This document shows, in pieces, positions 41,275 through 52,689 of a stretch of 64,000 nt of DNA. The stretch spans positions 4,592,672 through 4,656,671 of the forward strand of contig JAYKAV010003266.1 in NCBI GenBank assembly GCA_035582835.1. Reading direction: 5' to 3'. Both the position numbers and the translations under genes were made by a program. Under the pieces are notes generated by a model. It was not told where the DNA came from. It did no database searches and was given only the letters and a program-made list of their open reading frames with translations. Source of the stretch: Phoebastria nigripes. Taxonomy: Eukaryota; Chordata; Aves; Procellariiformes; Diomedeidae. Position 1 is the first letter of the stretch; each line of letters starts with the position of its first letter.

Positions 41275-41695
41275 NNNNNNNNNNNNNNNNNNNNNNNNNN
41301 NNNNNNNNNNNNNNNNNNNNNNNNNNNNNNNNNNNNNNNNNNNNNNNNNNNNNNNNNNNNNNNNNNNNNNNNNNNNNNNNNNNNNNNNNNNNNNNNNNNN
41401 NNNNNNNNNNNNNNNNNNNNNNNNNNNNNNNNNNNNNNNNNNNNNNNNNNNNNNNNNNNNNNNNNNNNNNNNNNNNNNNNNNNNNNNNNNNNNNNNNNNN
41501 NNNNNNNNNNNNNNNNNNNNNNNNNNNNNNNNNNNNNNNNNNNNNNNNNNNNNNNNNNNNNNNNNNNNNNNNNNNNNNNNNNNNNNNNNNNNNNNNNNNN
41601 NNNNNNNNNNNNNNNNNNNNNNNNNNNNNNNNNNNNNNNNNNNNNNNNNNNNNNNNNNNNNNNNNNNNNNNNNNNNNNNNNNNNNNNNNNNNNNN
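41275..41695. other. Assembly gap (421 N)
   Basis: A run of N inside the CpG island. It is preceded by C-homopolymers (cccccccccc near 41213-41224) and followed by CpG-rich DNA. Confidence 0.99.
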
Positions 41696-41770
41696 CACGA
41701 TCGCCCCCGGTTCGCTCGGTATTTGCAAGGACGCGTGTGTGCGTGCGGCGGGCCGGCTCTGCAATGCCTC

Positions 41771-41805
41771 TCTTTATTATTATTATTATTAATTATTGTT
41801 ATTAA
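41771..41805 (+). repeat. ATT microsatellite
   Basis: A (TTA)n tract with a few interruptions lies inside the otherwise GC-rich island and is followed about 15 bp later by long G-runs. Confidence 0.85.
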
Positions 41806-41823
41806 TAGAGTGATGCACCTGGC

Positions 41824-41850
41824 GGTGGGGGGGGGGAGGGGGGGGTCCCC
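41824..41850 (+). repeat. G-run tract, potential G-quadruplex
   Basis: G-runs of ten and eight, separated by a single A, are followed by CCCC. Similar runs occur at about 42342-42361 and 42551-42570. On the plus strand they could form G4 structures in or just after the promoter. Confidence 0.6.
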
Positions 41851-42004
41851 GGTGCTGGTCGCTGCCGGCTCGGCGGGACTTTTCCTCCACTTACTCGGTT
41901 TCGGGTGATGCAAACGCCCCGCACCGCCCGGGGGGGCCCGCACGGCCCCGGGGTGCAGCCCCCGCCCCGGCTGCCGGCGCCAGGCACCCCCCGTGCCCGG
42001 GCTC

Positions 42005-42172
42005 GCAGGGTGCGTGGGGGCCGGTGTAGGGTGCGTGGGGTCGGGACCATGCTTGGGGATGGGACCGTGCAAGGTGCGTGGGGCCGCGGCCGGTGCATGG
42101 GCGTGGGATCAAGGCCCGTGCGTGGGGCTGGGACGGTGCAAGGTGCGTGGGGCCGGTGCAAGGGGCCAGGCC
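42005..42172 (+). repeat. Minisatellite of about 22 bp within the HMGA1 CpG island
   Basis: The core gtgcgtgggg appears at 42010, 42031, 42074, 42118 and 42143, with a diverged copy (atgcttgggg) at 42049. The units are joined by 'cgggaccgtgcaag'-type spacers, about 18-25 bp apart. This is an imperfect GC-rich tandem array. Confidence 0.75.
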
Positions 42173-42400
42173 AAGCCCGGCTCACGGAGGAGGGGGGGGA
42201 CACACGCACGCACACAGGTCGGTGCAAAGTTGCAGTGCTGGGGCTCAGCCTCCCCCCCTCCCCCGCACAGTGCCCACGCTGCTCCCCGCTGCGAGACCGT
42301 GGGGCCCCGCACCCCCCAGCCCCTGCACCCAGCCCTTCCCCGGCGGGGGGGTGGGGGGGGGTGTGATGCCACACAGGGCTGGCTCCACCCGGGGTTTTAT

Positions 42401-42779
42401 TATACCCCGCAGGACAGGGGCTTCACAAAGCGTGTGATGGTGCCCTTCCTGCCTCTTTTCTTTCTCCCCCACCTCCCTCCTTCCTTTCTTTTATCACTTC
42501 CTTTTATTATGCATGCCCAGGAAGGAAGGGGGGGTGGACTTTCCTTAATAGCAGGCCCGGGGAGGGGGGGGGGGGCTTCAAAGCAGCCCCATGGAGGGCT
42601 TGTCCTAATGAGGAGCCGTGCACATCCCTTCCCAGCCCTCGCACCCCTGCCGAACAGGCTCTTCAACTTCTGCTCCACTATTTCTTCCCCTCCTCCCTCT
42701 CCCGTCCTCCCTCTGCCAGGAGGTGCGGCCGGGATCCTTCCCCAGCTGCAATCAGGCTAGATTTCCTGGGCGTGAAGAG

Positions 42780-42810
<31 letters not shown>

Positions 42811-45800
42811 TTTTTTTAAGATCTAAGCCACCGCCTGTCTCTCTGCTTCTCCTGGGCTGGTTTGTTTAATCTAAGAGTAGGTGGCAGGAGCGGGGGATTT
42901 ATGGGGTTATTTGCATGGAGCTGGTGTAAACCAGCACGGGCGGTTGGGGGAAGGCAGGAGCAGGCCCAGGGGCAGCCAGGAGCATCGCTCCGAGGGGCCA
43001 GGTTGCCTCTTTTGCAACCCAACCATCGCTTGTGCAAGAGGTGGCTGCTGAGAACGGCCCAGCTCGTGTCGTGGAGCAGAGGGAGCCGATGGGGCTGGGG
43101 GAGGAGAGTCTGGCGGTTCACCATCCATAGGGATGGGGAGGGGAGGAGTTTTTCATCTCCCAACTCCATCGATCGAGAGGCAGATGTAGCCCCTCCAGCT
43201 CCAAACCTTGCAGAGATTTATCCCTCCCAGCCTCGGGGAGCCCGGCAGTTCCCTGCCCTCGTCTCCAACTGATTCCTCCCTGCATGGAAATGTTTCTCTC
43301 TCAGCTGCTTCCTTTCCTCCATGGCAACACAGCTGCTCCCTCCCTCCTATACGGCTTTGATGCACACGAGTGGGGCTGGAGCTGCTTCCCACGGCATGCC
43401 CAGCACCATCCCGCAGGCTCGGGGTGCTCCTGGGGCCGGGCACGTGCTGCCGAGCTGGGGAGCATCGCCCCGAGCCGGGGCNGCTCTTGGGAAGAGGGGT
43501 GTTGGCTGGGAAGGTGCTGGGGTGGGAGAGAGGAGCATCCTCCGTCTCCCACCCGGGCATCCTCCTCCTCATCCCCCTCTGCCGGAGCGGGGCATGGAGC
43601 CCTCGGTCCCCTGGGGTGGTTTCAGCTCTGGAGCCCCTGGGGAGAGCTCAGAGGCGGCGGAGGATGGGTGGGATGTGCACGTACTTTCCCCAGCACCAAC
43701 AACTTTGTGGCAACAGGCTCTGGCTCNGGGGGCCGTACCCAGTGGCATCCCCATGGCGGGGAGGGTCCCCGCAGCATCCCTGGCCGGAGCCGCTGCGTGG
43801 GGCCTGTGCCCGTCCCCGGCGGGGTGAGGGAGAGCGCAGCAGGGTGGGGGCCATACTGGGCCCATCTGTTTCCAGCTATGGGAGAGGGTACGGCATGGCT
43901 TGGAGGCTGCGTTTCCTCTGACAAAGATTGACTTAAAAAGAGACAAACCCATCCCAGCCCCCGGTCAGCCGGCCGGCGTTTTTCTTTCCTAAATCTAAGG
44001 CATACTTTTTTTTTTCCTAAGAGACTCCTTGAAGGGCTCTGGGATGCTCTGAGTAATATTTTCGGGGTGTTTACATGACAGCATGGTTTCTGTCTCCCCC
44101 CCCAAAAAAAAAAGAATCCGAGGGTGGTTTTTGTTGTTGTTTCGCGCTCGTGAGTCACTTCCAGAGGGGAGCGGGAGCTGACGCGTGTTTTTTAAAAAGC
44201 CTCGAAGGTCTGAGCGTGGCTCCTCGCACCGCACGTCTCCCCCGTGCCCGCTCCAGCTGCCCCAATGAGGCTCAGTGTCCCCGGGGGAGCTCAGCACTCC
44301 GGGCTGCCCCCCACTCTCCCCGGTAGCACTGTCCTGGCTGCTCTAACACCGTCCAAATTGAAACCAGTTGCTCAAAACTAAGAGGTATTAACCCGGTAGG
44401 CAGAGGTAGGAAGAGTGCGTCCATCTTTGCATGCAGACCAGGCACACAACCTTGTACCTGCAGCAGAAGCCGTGCCGGGGGGCTGCCGCGCTCCAGAGAT
44501 GTGGGTCGGATGCAGGGCAGGGATGCAGGGGACAGTCCCCAGAGGCAGAGGTGGCCCGATGGGGTTGCAGCGCCCAGCCCAAAGCAACACCNTGATTTTC
44601 TAGCCAAGTCTCCCAGGCAGCTCCAAGCCCTGCACGTATGGGCGGTGAGAGCGGGACGCTGCTCTCGCGGCCCTATTTCTGCTGGGAAACATCACATCAC
44701 CGCTTGGAGCAGGTGCCCCCGCTCTGCCTGGCCATGGTCGCCCGACCATGGAGGAGCAGAGCAGGCGCCCTGCGCTCGGGGTCATCGGTAAGCGTGGGGG
44801 CTGTGGTAGCAATCCTGCTCCCTTCCAGCCCAGAGCCCATCCTCCTGGCTGCTGGGCTGGGAGCTGGGTGTGGAACCGGCCCCACAGCTCTGGAAAAGCA
44901 GGTTTTCCCTACGCCCCTGGGGAGGCATCAAGGTGGAGAGGGGAAGATGGAGCCTTTTCCTCCGTGGGATTTCCCCATGAGTGAGGAAAGCCATCCAGCC
45001 CTTTGGGACATGCACAGGGGAGGGGACAACCTGGTGTCCCTAGGACAAGTGCCAGGTGGTACCTGTCCCTAAACCCAGCCAGGGTGGCAGGAGCAGGGTC
45101 AGGGGTGCAGCATCCCACCCTGGGTGCAGCAGGGTGTGGGGAGCAGGGCTGCGGGAGCCTGCACCACCCTTCCAGGGCCCTGGGACCCCCGTGGGGATGC
45201 CCGGAGGCCCCTGGTGCCATGCCACCGCTTGTCCTGTTCCAACTTGCCGGCAGCATGTCTGGGATTTCAAGGACTCCATTAAATCTGGAGCCGCTCTCCT
45301 CCTCTTGGGAAAAGGGGATGGGCTCTGCAGGAAGGACTGGCCAAGCTGCTGCTCCCCAAATGCCTCCTGGGGACCCCAGGAGCTGCCTTAGCACCAGGGC
45401 ACTGGCTAATTCAGCAGGGTGTCCGTGCCGTGGGCTTGGGGCACAATCCTGCCTGGCAGCCAGTTCGTTTTGCTCCCCAGCTGGTGATGGGAGGGTGTAG
45501 GTTGCATCCCCAGGAGGGATGCAGCTGCAAACCCACCCTGAGGGAAGGCAGGGAGCGGGGGGGGGACGGGTGAGACGGGGAGGTCTGAGCACCCAGAGCC
45601 TCGCCCAGCCAGCGCGAGAGGAGCAGCCGCCGCGTGGGGCTGGTCATTAGGGCCACGAGAGTGGGGAGCGGCACCAGGGTCCCGTTGCCACAGAGTCCAG
45701 CCCTGCAGCCTCAGACACGTTGCTCCATCCCTGTGCGTCAGCGCTGGCCTGGGCTCATTGCACTGGGGCATTGTCACGGGCAGTGTGAGGGGACGCGCGG

Positions 45801-46540
45801 CGGGGACCGGCACGGGCCAAAGGTCTGTTTGCAGGAGGGACACGGGTGCATCAGGGGCAGTTTTGCAGATACTGGCTGTGCAGCAGCGGGAGGAAGGGTC
45901 GCGCCTGCCCAAGGTGCTCCATGTTTCTGGGGCAGAAAATCCTTGCACCCCACGGTGTGGTGCTGCCGAATGGGCTCGGGGGGTTAAAAAAACAGAAGCG
46001 GGGGTCTCTTCTAGGCGTAGCTCTTAGCAATGCTTTTGGTTTCTCCCCCGCTGGCTCTGCCAGCCCTGGCAGTGCCCTGGGTGTGGGCTGGTCGCTGCTC
46101 CACGCCAGGAGAGGAGCAGGATGCAGGCAAGCCTCCNGGAAGGGCTGGAGTAGGGCAGAAGCTGCTCGTTTCAGCTGAATTTTAATTCTAAGGGGCATTC
46201 TTAGAGGGGGGGACCCTGGTCCTTGTCACCTCCTGTCCGTGCTGATACCCCACCAGCCACCCCCATCCCCGCAGAGGGGCCAGGCAGGAGCTGGGGGGGC
46301 CGAGCATCCTTACCCGGGGGGGAGTGGGTGGCAGGGGCATGGCCGCAGCCGGGCTGGCCCCGCGGGAGGCTCCGGTGGCTCCCCTCGTCCCTCGCAGCCC
46401 CGTGAGTCCCTTCCGCAGCCCCCAGCGCCCGCCTGCTCCGGGGCGAGGGCTGGGGGGGAGCGGCACTGGCCGGCATGGNGAGCTATCGCTGACCGACCTT
46501 CCTCCTCCTCCCGCTCCTCCTCACCACTGCTGGAAGGACG
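42401..46540 (+). other. HMGA1: HMGA1 5' intron(s) / upstream transcribed region
   Basis: About 4.1 kb between the CpG island and the HMGA1 start codon. It holds a TA microsatellite joined to a T-run (42781-42817), a 10-nt T-run (44006-44015) and GC-rich unique DNA. No protein-coding exon was recognised. Non-coding 5'UTR exons may be present but cannot be placed by eye. The acceptor before the start-codon exon may be the AG at 46535-46536, after a long CT tract, four bases before the ATG. Confidence 0.5.
42781..42817 (+). repeat. TA microsatellite plus T-run
   Basis: (TA)6 runs directly into 25 T. In HMGA1 sense this is poly(T). Confidence 0.95.
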
Positions 46541-46642
46541 ATGAGCGAATCCGGCGCCAAATCCAGTCAGCCCCTGGCCTCCAAGGGGGAGAAGGACGTG
46601 TCGGAGAAGAGGGGCCGGGGGCGGCCCAGAAAGAAGCCGCAG
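46541..46642 (+). CDS. HMGA1: HMGA1 coding exon 1 (N-terminus and first AT-hook)
   Basis: This exon starts at ATG with MSESGAKSSQPLASK and ends RPRKKPQ just before donor GTATGT, 34 codons, phase 0. It carries the first AT-hook, core GRP at residues 27-29 within EKRGRGRPRKK. HMGA1 is a small, disordered nuclear protein that binds the minor groove of AT-rich DNA and bends chromatin to assist enhanceosomes. The full product here is 34+28+17+18 = 97 residues, close to the 96 of human HMGA1b. Residue 16 is Gly where human has Gln, and the region just after the hook differs. The mammalian 11-residue HMGA1a insert (VSPGTALVGSQ) is not seen beyond the donor. Confidence 0.97.
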
Positions 46643-47494
46643 GTATGTGGGGTCCCCTGGGAGAAAGGGCAGGGGGGCACCCCACAGGGCAGCTCTGCCT
46701 GCAGCGATGGGGCTACGGGGCAGCGAGAAACCCCCTCGACTCGCACCCCGGCAGCATCCCCCAGGGAGGGGATGGGGATGCTCACAGTGCAGCCCCCGTT
46801 ACCTCCCTTTGGGCAGCACCTCCCGGGTGCTCACCGGCAGCAAATCCCTCCTGGGGGGCTTCACAGCCCCCCCCAGCCCTGCAACACCCCAGGGCTCCTC
46901 CACACCTAGGGAAGGGCTCAGGGCCTCCCCTTGCTCCTCCCCAGGCTGCAGCTGAACCTGCATTTGCAGACAGGCTAATTAAAGCCCCATTAGCAAAAGC
47001 TGCTCAGAGGGATAAGATGCTGCTGGAGCCTTTGCGGTGCCAAACCCTCACCCGCCCCCCCACCCCACCCTACCCCCCCCGGGGCAGGTGGGGTTTGTGC
47101 ACATCGTTTTCCCACAGAAAAGGCAATTTGCTGCTTCCCTGACACTTTGCCAGGCAGCGGCACCGCCAGCGAGCCAGGGTCCGGGGCTGAGAAACCGGTG
47201 GGGACCGTCNGGCTAAGCCGAGTGATTAATGCCGGGGTGGGACAGGTCACGTACGTGCCCGGCTGAAGGACACACAGGAGCCTCTGCCTGGCACCTGACT
47301 GCCAATCCCAGTGCAACCAGTCCTCCCAGGACCACGTGCGAGAACATCACTGCCCCAGTGGGGTCTGCTGGGGAGAATGGAACTCCCAGCCCAGAGCATC
47401 CCGGGGTGCACTGCTGCAGCGAGAGCCNCTCCAGGCACGCATCCCTCCCCAGNGACCCCCCATCCACAGTGACCCCCCTCTGCTCTCCCTCCAG

Positions 47495-47578
47495 CAGGAG
47501 CCCAGCGAGGCCCCGACCCCCAAGAGACCCCGCGGACGGCCGAAGGGCAGTAAAAACAAGGCCACCCCGAAAGGCAGG
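47495..47578 (+). CDS. HMGA1: HMGA1 coding exon 2 (second AT-hook)
   Basis: This exon encodes QEPSEAPTPKRPRGRPKG and on to ATPKGR, 28 codons in phase 0, before donor GTAGGT. It holds the second and strongest-binding AT-hook type (PKRPRGRPKGSKNK; GRP core at residues 48-50). The Thr of TPKRP corresponds to the cdc2 site described in mammals. The acceptor is a tandem CAG CAG (47492-47497). Using the second AG would start the exon at 47498 and drop one Gln. Confidence 0.97.
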
Positions 47579-48034
47579 GTAGGTGGCTGGGGACGGGGGC
47601 TGCTCTGGCTGAGCAGCCATGCGCTGGGACGACAGGTCCGTTTTGAGCTCAATTATAGACAATTTAGGGCAAATCTACCCCTGAGAGGGGGGGAGTCTCA
47701 GTGCTGGCCCCCAGGGAAGGGGGGAGGGGGGGAGCCGGGGACCGCATGTGTCAGCGTGTGGACACCCGCGATAAACCTGTTTGCAAAACACGCGACTCAC
47801 ATCCTGCACCCACCTCGTGAGTCACGGGGCCGGGGCCATCCCGGTGCTGGAAGCCGGTGGCGAGGGGGGCTGGGGGGGCCTGGCTGCGGCTCCNGGGCCA
47901 CCTGGGTGCAGCAGCCTGGGAGATGCCACTGGGGTGATGAATTTGGCAGTTGTGGGGGAGAGGAAGGGGGATGCCACCCACTCCCCGGCAGCATCCCCGG
48001 GATGAGGGGACGGCCCCAGCCTGACCAAAATGCC

Positions 48035-48057
48035 TTTTTTTTTTTTTTTTTTTTTTT
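48035..48057 (+). repeat. HMGA1: T-run, 23 nt, at the HMGA1 exon 3 acceptor
   Basis: This run is the polypyrimidine tract itself: 23 T, then GCTCAG and the exon at 48064. Length variation here could affect splicing strength. Confidence 0.95.
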
Positions 48058-48063
48058 GCTCAG

Positions 48064-48114
48064 AAAGCTGCAGTCACACCAGGGAGAAAACCTCGAGGCC
48101 GACCCAAAAAATCG
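48064..48114 (+). CDS. HMGA1: HMGA1 coding exon 3 (third AT-hook)
   Basis: This 51 bp exon encodes KAAVTPGRKPRGRPKKS, with donor GTGAGT. It carries the third AT-hook (GRKPRGRPKK; GRP at residues 74-76). The TPGRK threonine (67) matches the second mammalian cdc2 site. The preceding acceptor uses the long T-run as its pyrimidine tract. Both borders are phase 0, so the exon could be skipped without a frameshift. Confidence 0.96.
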
Positions 48115-49462
48115 GTGAGTGGGCTTTTCCCTTCTTCCTCCATCCTGGCAGGGTGCTGAGCACTTTGGGGGCACAGCAGCCCCCCCAGCTGTCCCCACAA
48201 GTGCGGGGGAGATGCTGCCNGGCTGGAGGAGCACAAAGCAATGAGCAAAAAGGGGACATGACATGGCACAGGATGGGCTCCGAACCTGGCTATGCCATGC
48301 CCCGGTGCCGGCGCTGGGGGGGACTGAGCCGTCCCAGCTCCCCCACCTCTCCGCAGTCCCGGGAGCGGCGTGCGGGAGGCGGCTGGTCCTGCCTCGGTGG
48401 CACGCTGGCACACGCCCGCCCCGGCGCCCGCTGCGTCACCGGTGCGGCATTCCTGCAGCCTGCCTGCGCAGCAACCCCCCTCTGCTCCCCTGCACTACGG
48501 CCACCTTCTTATTTTGTGTTTTCCCTCCTCCATTTCATTTCTCTCCCCTCTCCCCTTTTCCCCCCTCGGTTTGCAGCCCCATGGGAGCTCAGGCGGCTGC
48601 CGGGCACCCACGAGCATCGCCCGGTTGGCAGCAAGTTTCATCTCCCTTCCCGGCGTGCACATCCCGCTGTACCCGGCCCACGTCCCTGCACCCACGAGCT
48701 GCCACCAGGCACTGGGACACAAGAGCCACCCATGAGCATCCTCGGGGCGCGGCTGCTCTGCCCCATGCGGAGTTTTGCCCCTTTTCCCACTTAAATTCCT
48801 TATGGAGGGCGAGGGGCCGAGACCAGCTCGGGCTGCAAACCAAGGGGTCGCATCCTGGGGTCTCCTGCACCGGTGTCACGGCACCAGGGGCTGTTTTGGG
48901 GACCCCCAGGGTGGGGAGCCGGTTTGGCAGGGTGGGACCAAACCCATCCCATGCCGGCGGGGCCGTGCCTGGGACACTGTGTCCTGCTTTGGCAGCCACT
49001 GGCCACGGTGGCTTTTTTATGAATGAAGCGGGAGGAAGCGGGGGCCGGCGCTGAGTCACGCTCACACTCAGCCCTGACTCACCGCCGCATGCGGGGCCAC
49101 GATGCTCACGGCCGCCCGCCCCAGCGTGCGGGACCGGACATGGACACCGGGTCCTGCCACCACCGGCACCNCCCTGCTGGCAACTGGGGACAGGGCAGTG
49201 GCACTGGGGACCGTGGTCTCACACTTGTAGGGTGTGNGGCTCCTCGCTGCGAGCCCCCCCGGGGGGTTTCTTACCTGGGATTTAACCCGTAACGGTTAAA
49301 CCCAGAGAAAGGGCCAGTCTCCAAATCCAGGAGGGTGCTGGTGCCTCAGTTTCCCTCTTTGCACAAGGGGTGGGATGGGCCTGGTCAGCCCTTCACCCAG
49401 GGATGGAAGGGGGGTGTCCACAGCCCCTGGCACCCCCCCGACCACACTCCCTTGCCTCGCAG

Positions 49463-49519
49463 CAGCAGGACGAGGAGGAGGTGAACATTTCCCAGGAGTC
49501 ATCCGAGGAGGAGCAGTGA
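49463..49519 (+). CDS. HMGA1: HMGA1 coding exon 4 (acidic C-terminal tail, stop)
   Basis: This exon encodes QQDEEEVNISQESSEEEQ followed by TGA at 49517-49519. The acidic tail with ISQESSEEEQ is the family hallmark and contains casein kinase 2 target serines in mammals (residues 89, 92 and 93 here). The acceptor is a triple NAG (CAG CAG CAG from 49460). Using the second or third AG would remove one or two Gln codons, so the tail may begin QQD, QD or D. Confidence 0.96.
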   Translation, partial: QQDEEEVNISQESSEEEQ

Positions 49520-49536
49520 AACCTCCCGAACCGGCG

Positions 49537-49544
49537 CTACCTCA
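49537..49544 (+). promoter_or_regulatory. HMGA1: let-7 8-mer seed match in the HMGA1 3'UTR
   Basis: CTACCTCA is the canonical let-7/miR-98 8-mer. It begins 18 bases after the stop codon, just beyond the roughly 15-nt zone where the ribosome blocks miRNA sites. HMGA genes are established let-7 targets; use of this site is inference. Confidence 0.6.
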
Positions 49545-50211
49545 TCGCCCGACGGTCCCGCGTCCTCGGCGGCCGGGGGAGAGGGACGGGGAGAAACCCA
49601 CTGCGCCGCCCTGGCTTTTTCCTCCTCCCTCCTCCGCTCCTTCCTCACCCTCAGACAACGGCAGCACTGGAAAATGGCCCAACCCGGGCGGCCCCCGCAG
49701 CCCCCCACCCAGGGCAGGGAGGGCACCCACCCTGGCTCCTCTCTCTCCCCAGCACTGGGTTTCGGGGCAGCCCCACTGGCAAAGGGGGTCCCTGGCAGAG
49801 CCGGGGCTGGGACCCCCCGCCTTTGCTGTCCTCCCCCCAGTGCAGTGATCTCACCCATCCAACGCGGGTACTGGTTGCCCCCCCAGCACCGGGCTTTGCC
49901 CCGCGGCCTCTGCAGGGAAGAGATGGGGGGGGGGTGTCAGTGAAGGCGAGACCCCCAAATGCATTAGACCTTTGCTCTGGCCTGCTGCTACCCTGGGCAA
50001 ACCCCCCTTGTATCCCCACCCCCCCCAGTTCTGGGCGACTGCACTGTGTGCGGGAGAGCAGCTCCTGTGGTGATGCTGGGGCTCGGTGCCCATCCCCAGG
50101 GGTGCCCGAGTGGGGCCGGCTCGGGGCAGCCCTTTTCTCATAGGTTCTGGTATTTTTTTTTTTTTGTTTTTATTTTTTCCAGTACTTTTTTTTTTTTCCT
50201 TTCATTCACAA

Positions 50212-50218
50212 CTACCTC
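50212..50218 (+). promoter_or_regulatory. HMGA1: Second let-7 seed match (7-mer) in the HMGA1 3'UTR
   Basis: CTACCTC followed by T, a 7mer-m8 let-7 match in the AU-rich distal part of the 3'UTR, a favourable context. Confidence 0.55.
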
Positions 50219-50618
50219 TGGATATTTAAGTTCCACTCTCTGAACTCACAGACATGCTGCTGCTGTGCCGGCTGCCGGGGCATCGTTGGCTCGGTGTTTC
50301 CTTTTTCAGGGTGTTGCTGGGGGCCGTGGGGTATTTTTTTCCCTCCCCTTTTTTGGGTTTGTTTTTGGTTTTTTTTTTTTTTAAATTGTTATTTTAAGGT
50401 CTAGGTTGCTCTGCTGTTCCAAGGGATAGAGGCTGGCAGGGTGGTGGGGTGGGGGGACTGCGGGATGCTCCCCCCCGCCGCACCACCCCCTGCACAACGG
50501 CTGCAGCGGGACCGGAGGTCGGTGCCGGGCAGCCCCGGCGGGAGAAAATTGGGGTTTGGTTGGGTTTTTTTTTGATCCACTGTTAATGACCTTTTGGTTT
50601 CCTATTTGCAGTTACTTG

Positions 50619-50624
50619 AATAAA
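50619..50624 (+). terminator. HMGA1: HMGA1 poly(A) signal AATAAA
   Basis: AATAAA follows a T-rich stretch and is followed by ACATTTTATGGATGTTTG (a GU-rich downstream element). Cleavage is expected near 50640. It is the only canonical plus-strand hexamer in a good context after the HMGA1 stop. Confidence 0.85.
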
Positions 50625-51002
50625 ACATTTTATGGATGTTTGACGCCTCTGCCCTGGACTCTGGCTGGGGTCCAGCCCCCGGGAGTGGGGTGGGAGCTGG
50701 TTTTCTCTGTGCAAGGAGAGCCCGCGGGCACGGAGCAGCCGCTCCACACAGTACCTTCTCCGCAGGGACATCCGTGATGGTGCCAGCCATCCTCCGCGGG
50801 GACGGACGGGAGCTGCCGATGGAAACAGAAACAGGCAAAACCCCGCTGCCCCCCCACCAAATTCCCACCCTCGGTGCCTTTTTATTACCAAACCAAGTCA
50901 TGATGCTGCCAAGGCCCCCGATGTCGGGCTGCTCCATCGTCCGGCAGCGCTCGTGCTGCCTGCCCAACACGGGAGGCTCTTGGCCGAATGCAAAGAAACA
51001 CG

Positions 51003-51008
51003 TTTATT
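51003..51008 (-). terminator. SMIM29: Candidate SMIM29 poly(A) signal
   Basis: TTTATT on the plus strand gives AATAAA on the minus strand, about 840 bp beyond the last recognised SMIM29 exon. Another candidate lies at 50881-50886. Either would end SMIM29 within 250-400 bp of the HMGA1 end, in a tail-to-tail arrangement. Confidence 0.45.

Positions 51009-52689
<1,681 letters not shown>

Larger units (their letters stand above)
40800..42400 (+). promoter_or_regulatory. HMGA1: CpG island, likely HMGA1 promoter and non-coding first exon(s)
   Basis: A dense CpG island with GCCGCC, CCGCCC and CCCCGCCC (Sp1-type) strings, notably 40915-41105, resumes beyond an N gap at 41275-41695. It is the only island between the GRM4 side and the HMGA1 start codon, 4-5 kb upstream of it. 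That fits the mammalian gene, whose 5'UTR exons lie kilobases before the ATG. Which exon joins to the coding exon cannot be decided here. A divergent transcript toward GRM4 is possible. Confidence 0.6.
49520..50640 (+). other. HMGA1: HMGA1 3'UTR
   Basis: About 1.1 kb from the stop to just past the poly(A) signal. It contains two let-7 seed matches (49537-49544 and 50212-50218), a TGCTGCT miR-15/16-type match at 50255-50261 and several long T-rich tracts (about 50152-50200, 50330-50395, 50567-50573). The 3' end position is inferred from the AATAAA. Confidence 0.8.

Noticed and set aside
50602..50970. Minus-strand string containing QHER near 50950, considered as the missing SMIM29 tail
   Set aside because: Only two or three residues resemble the expected QHKR motif, the following residues do not fit, and no acceptor in the required phase precedes it.
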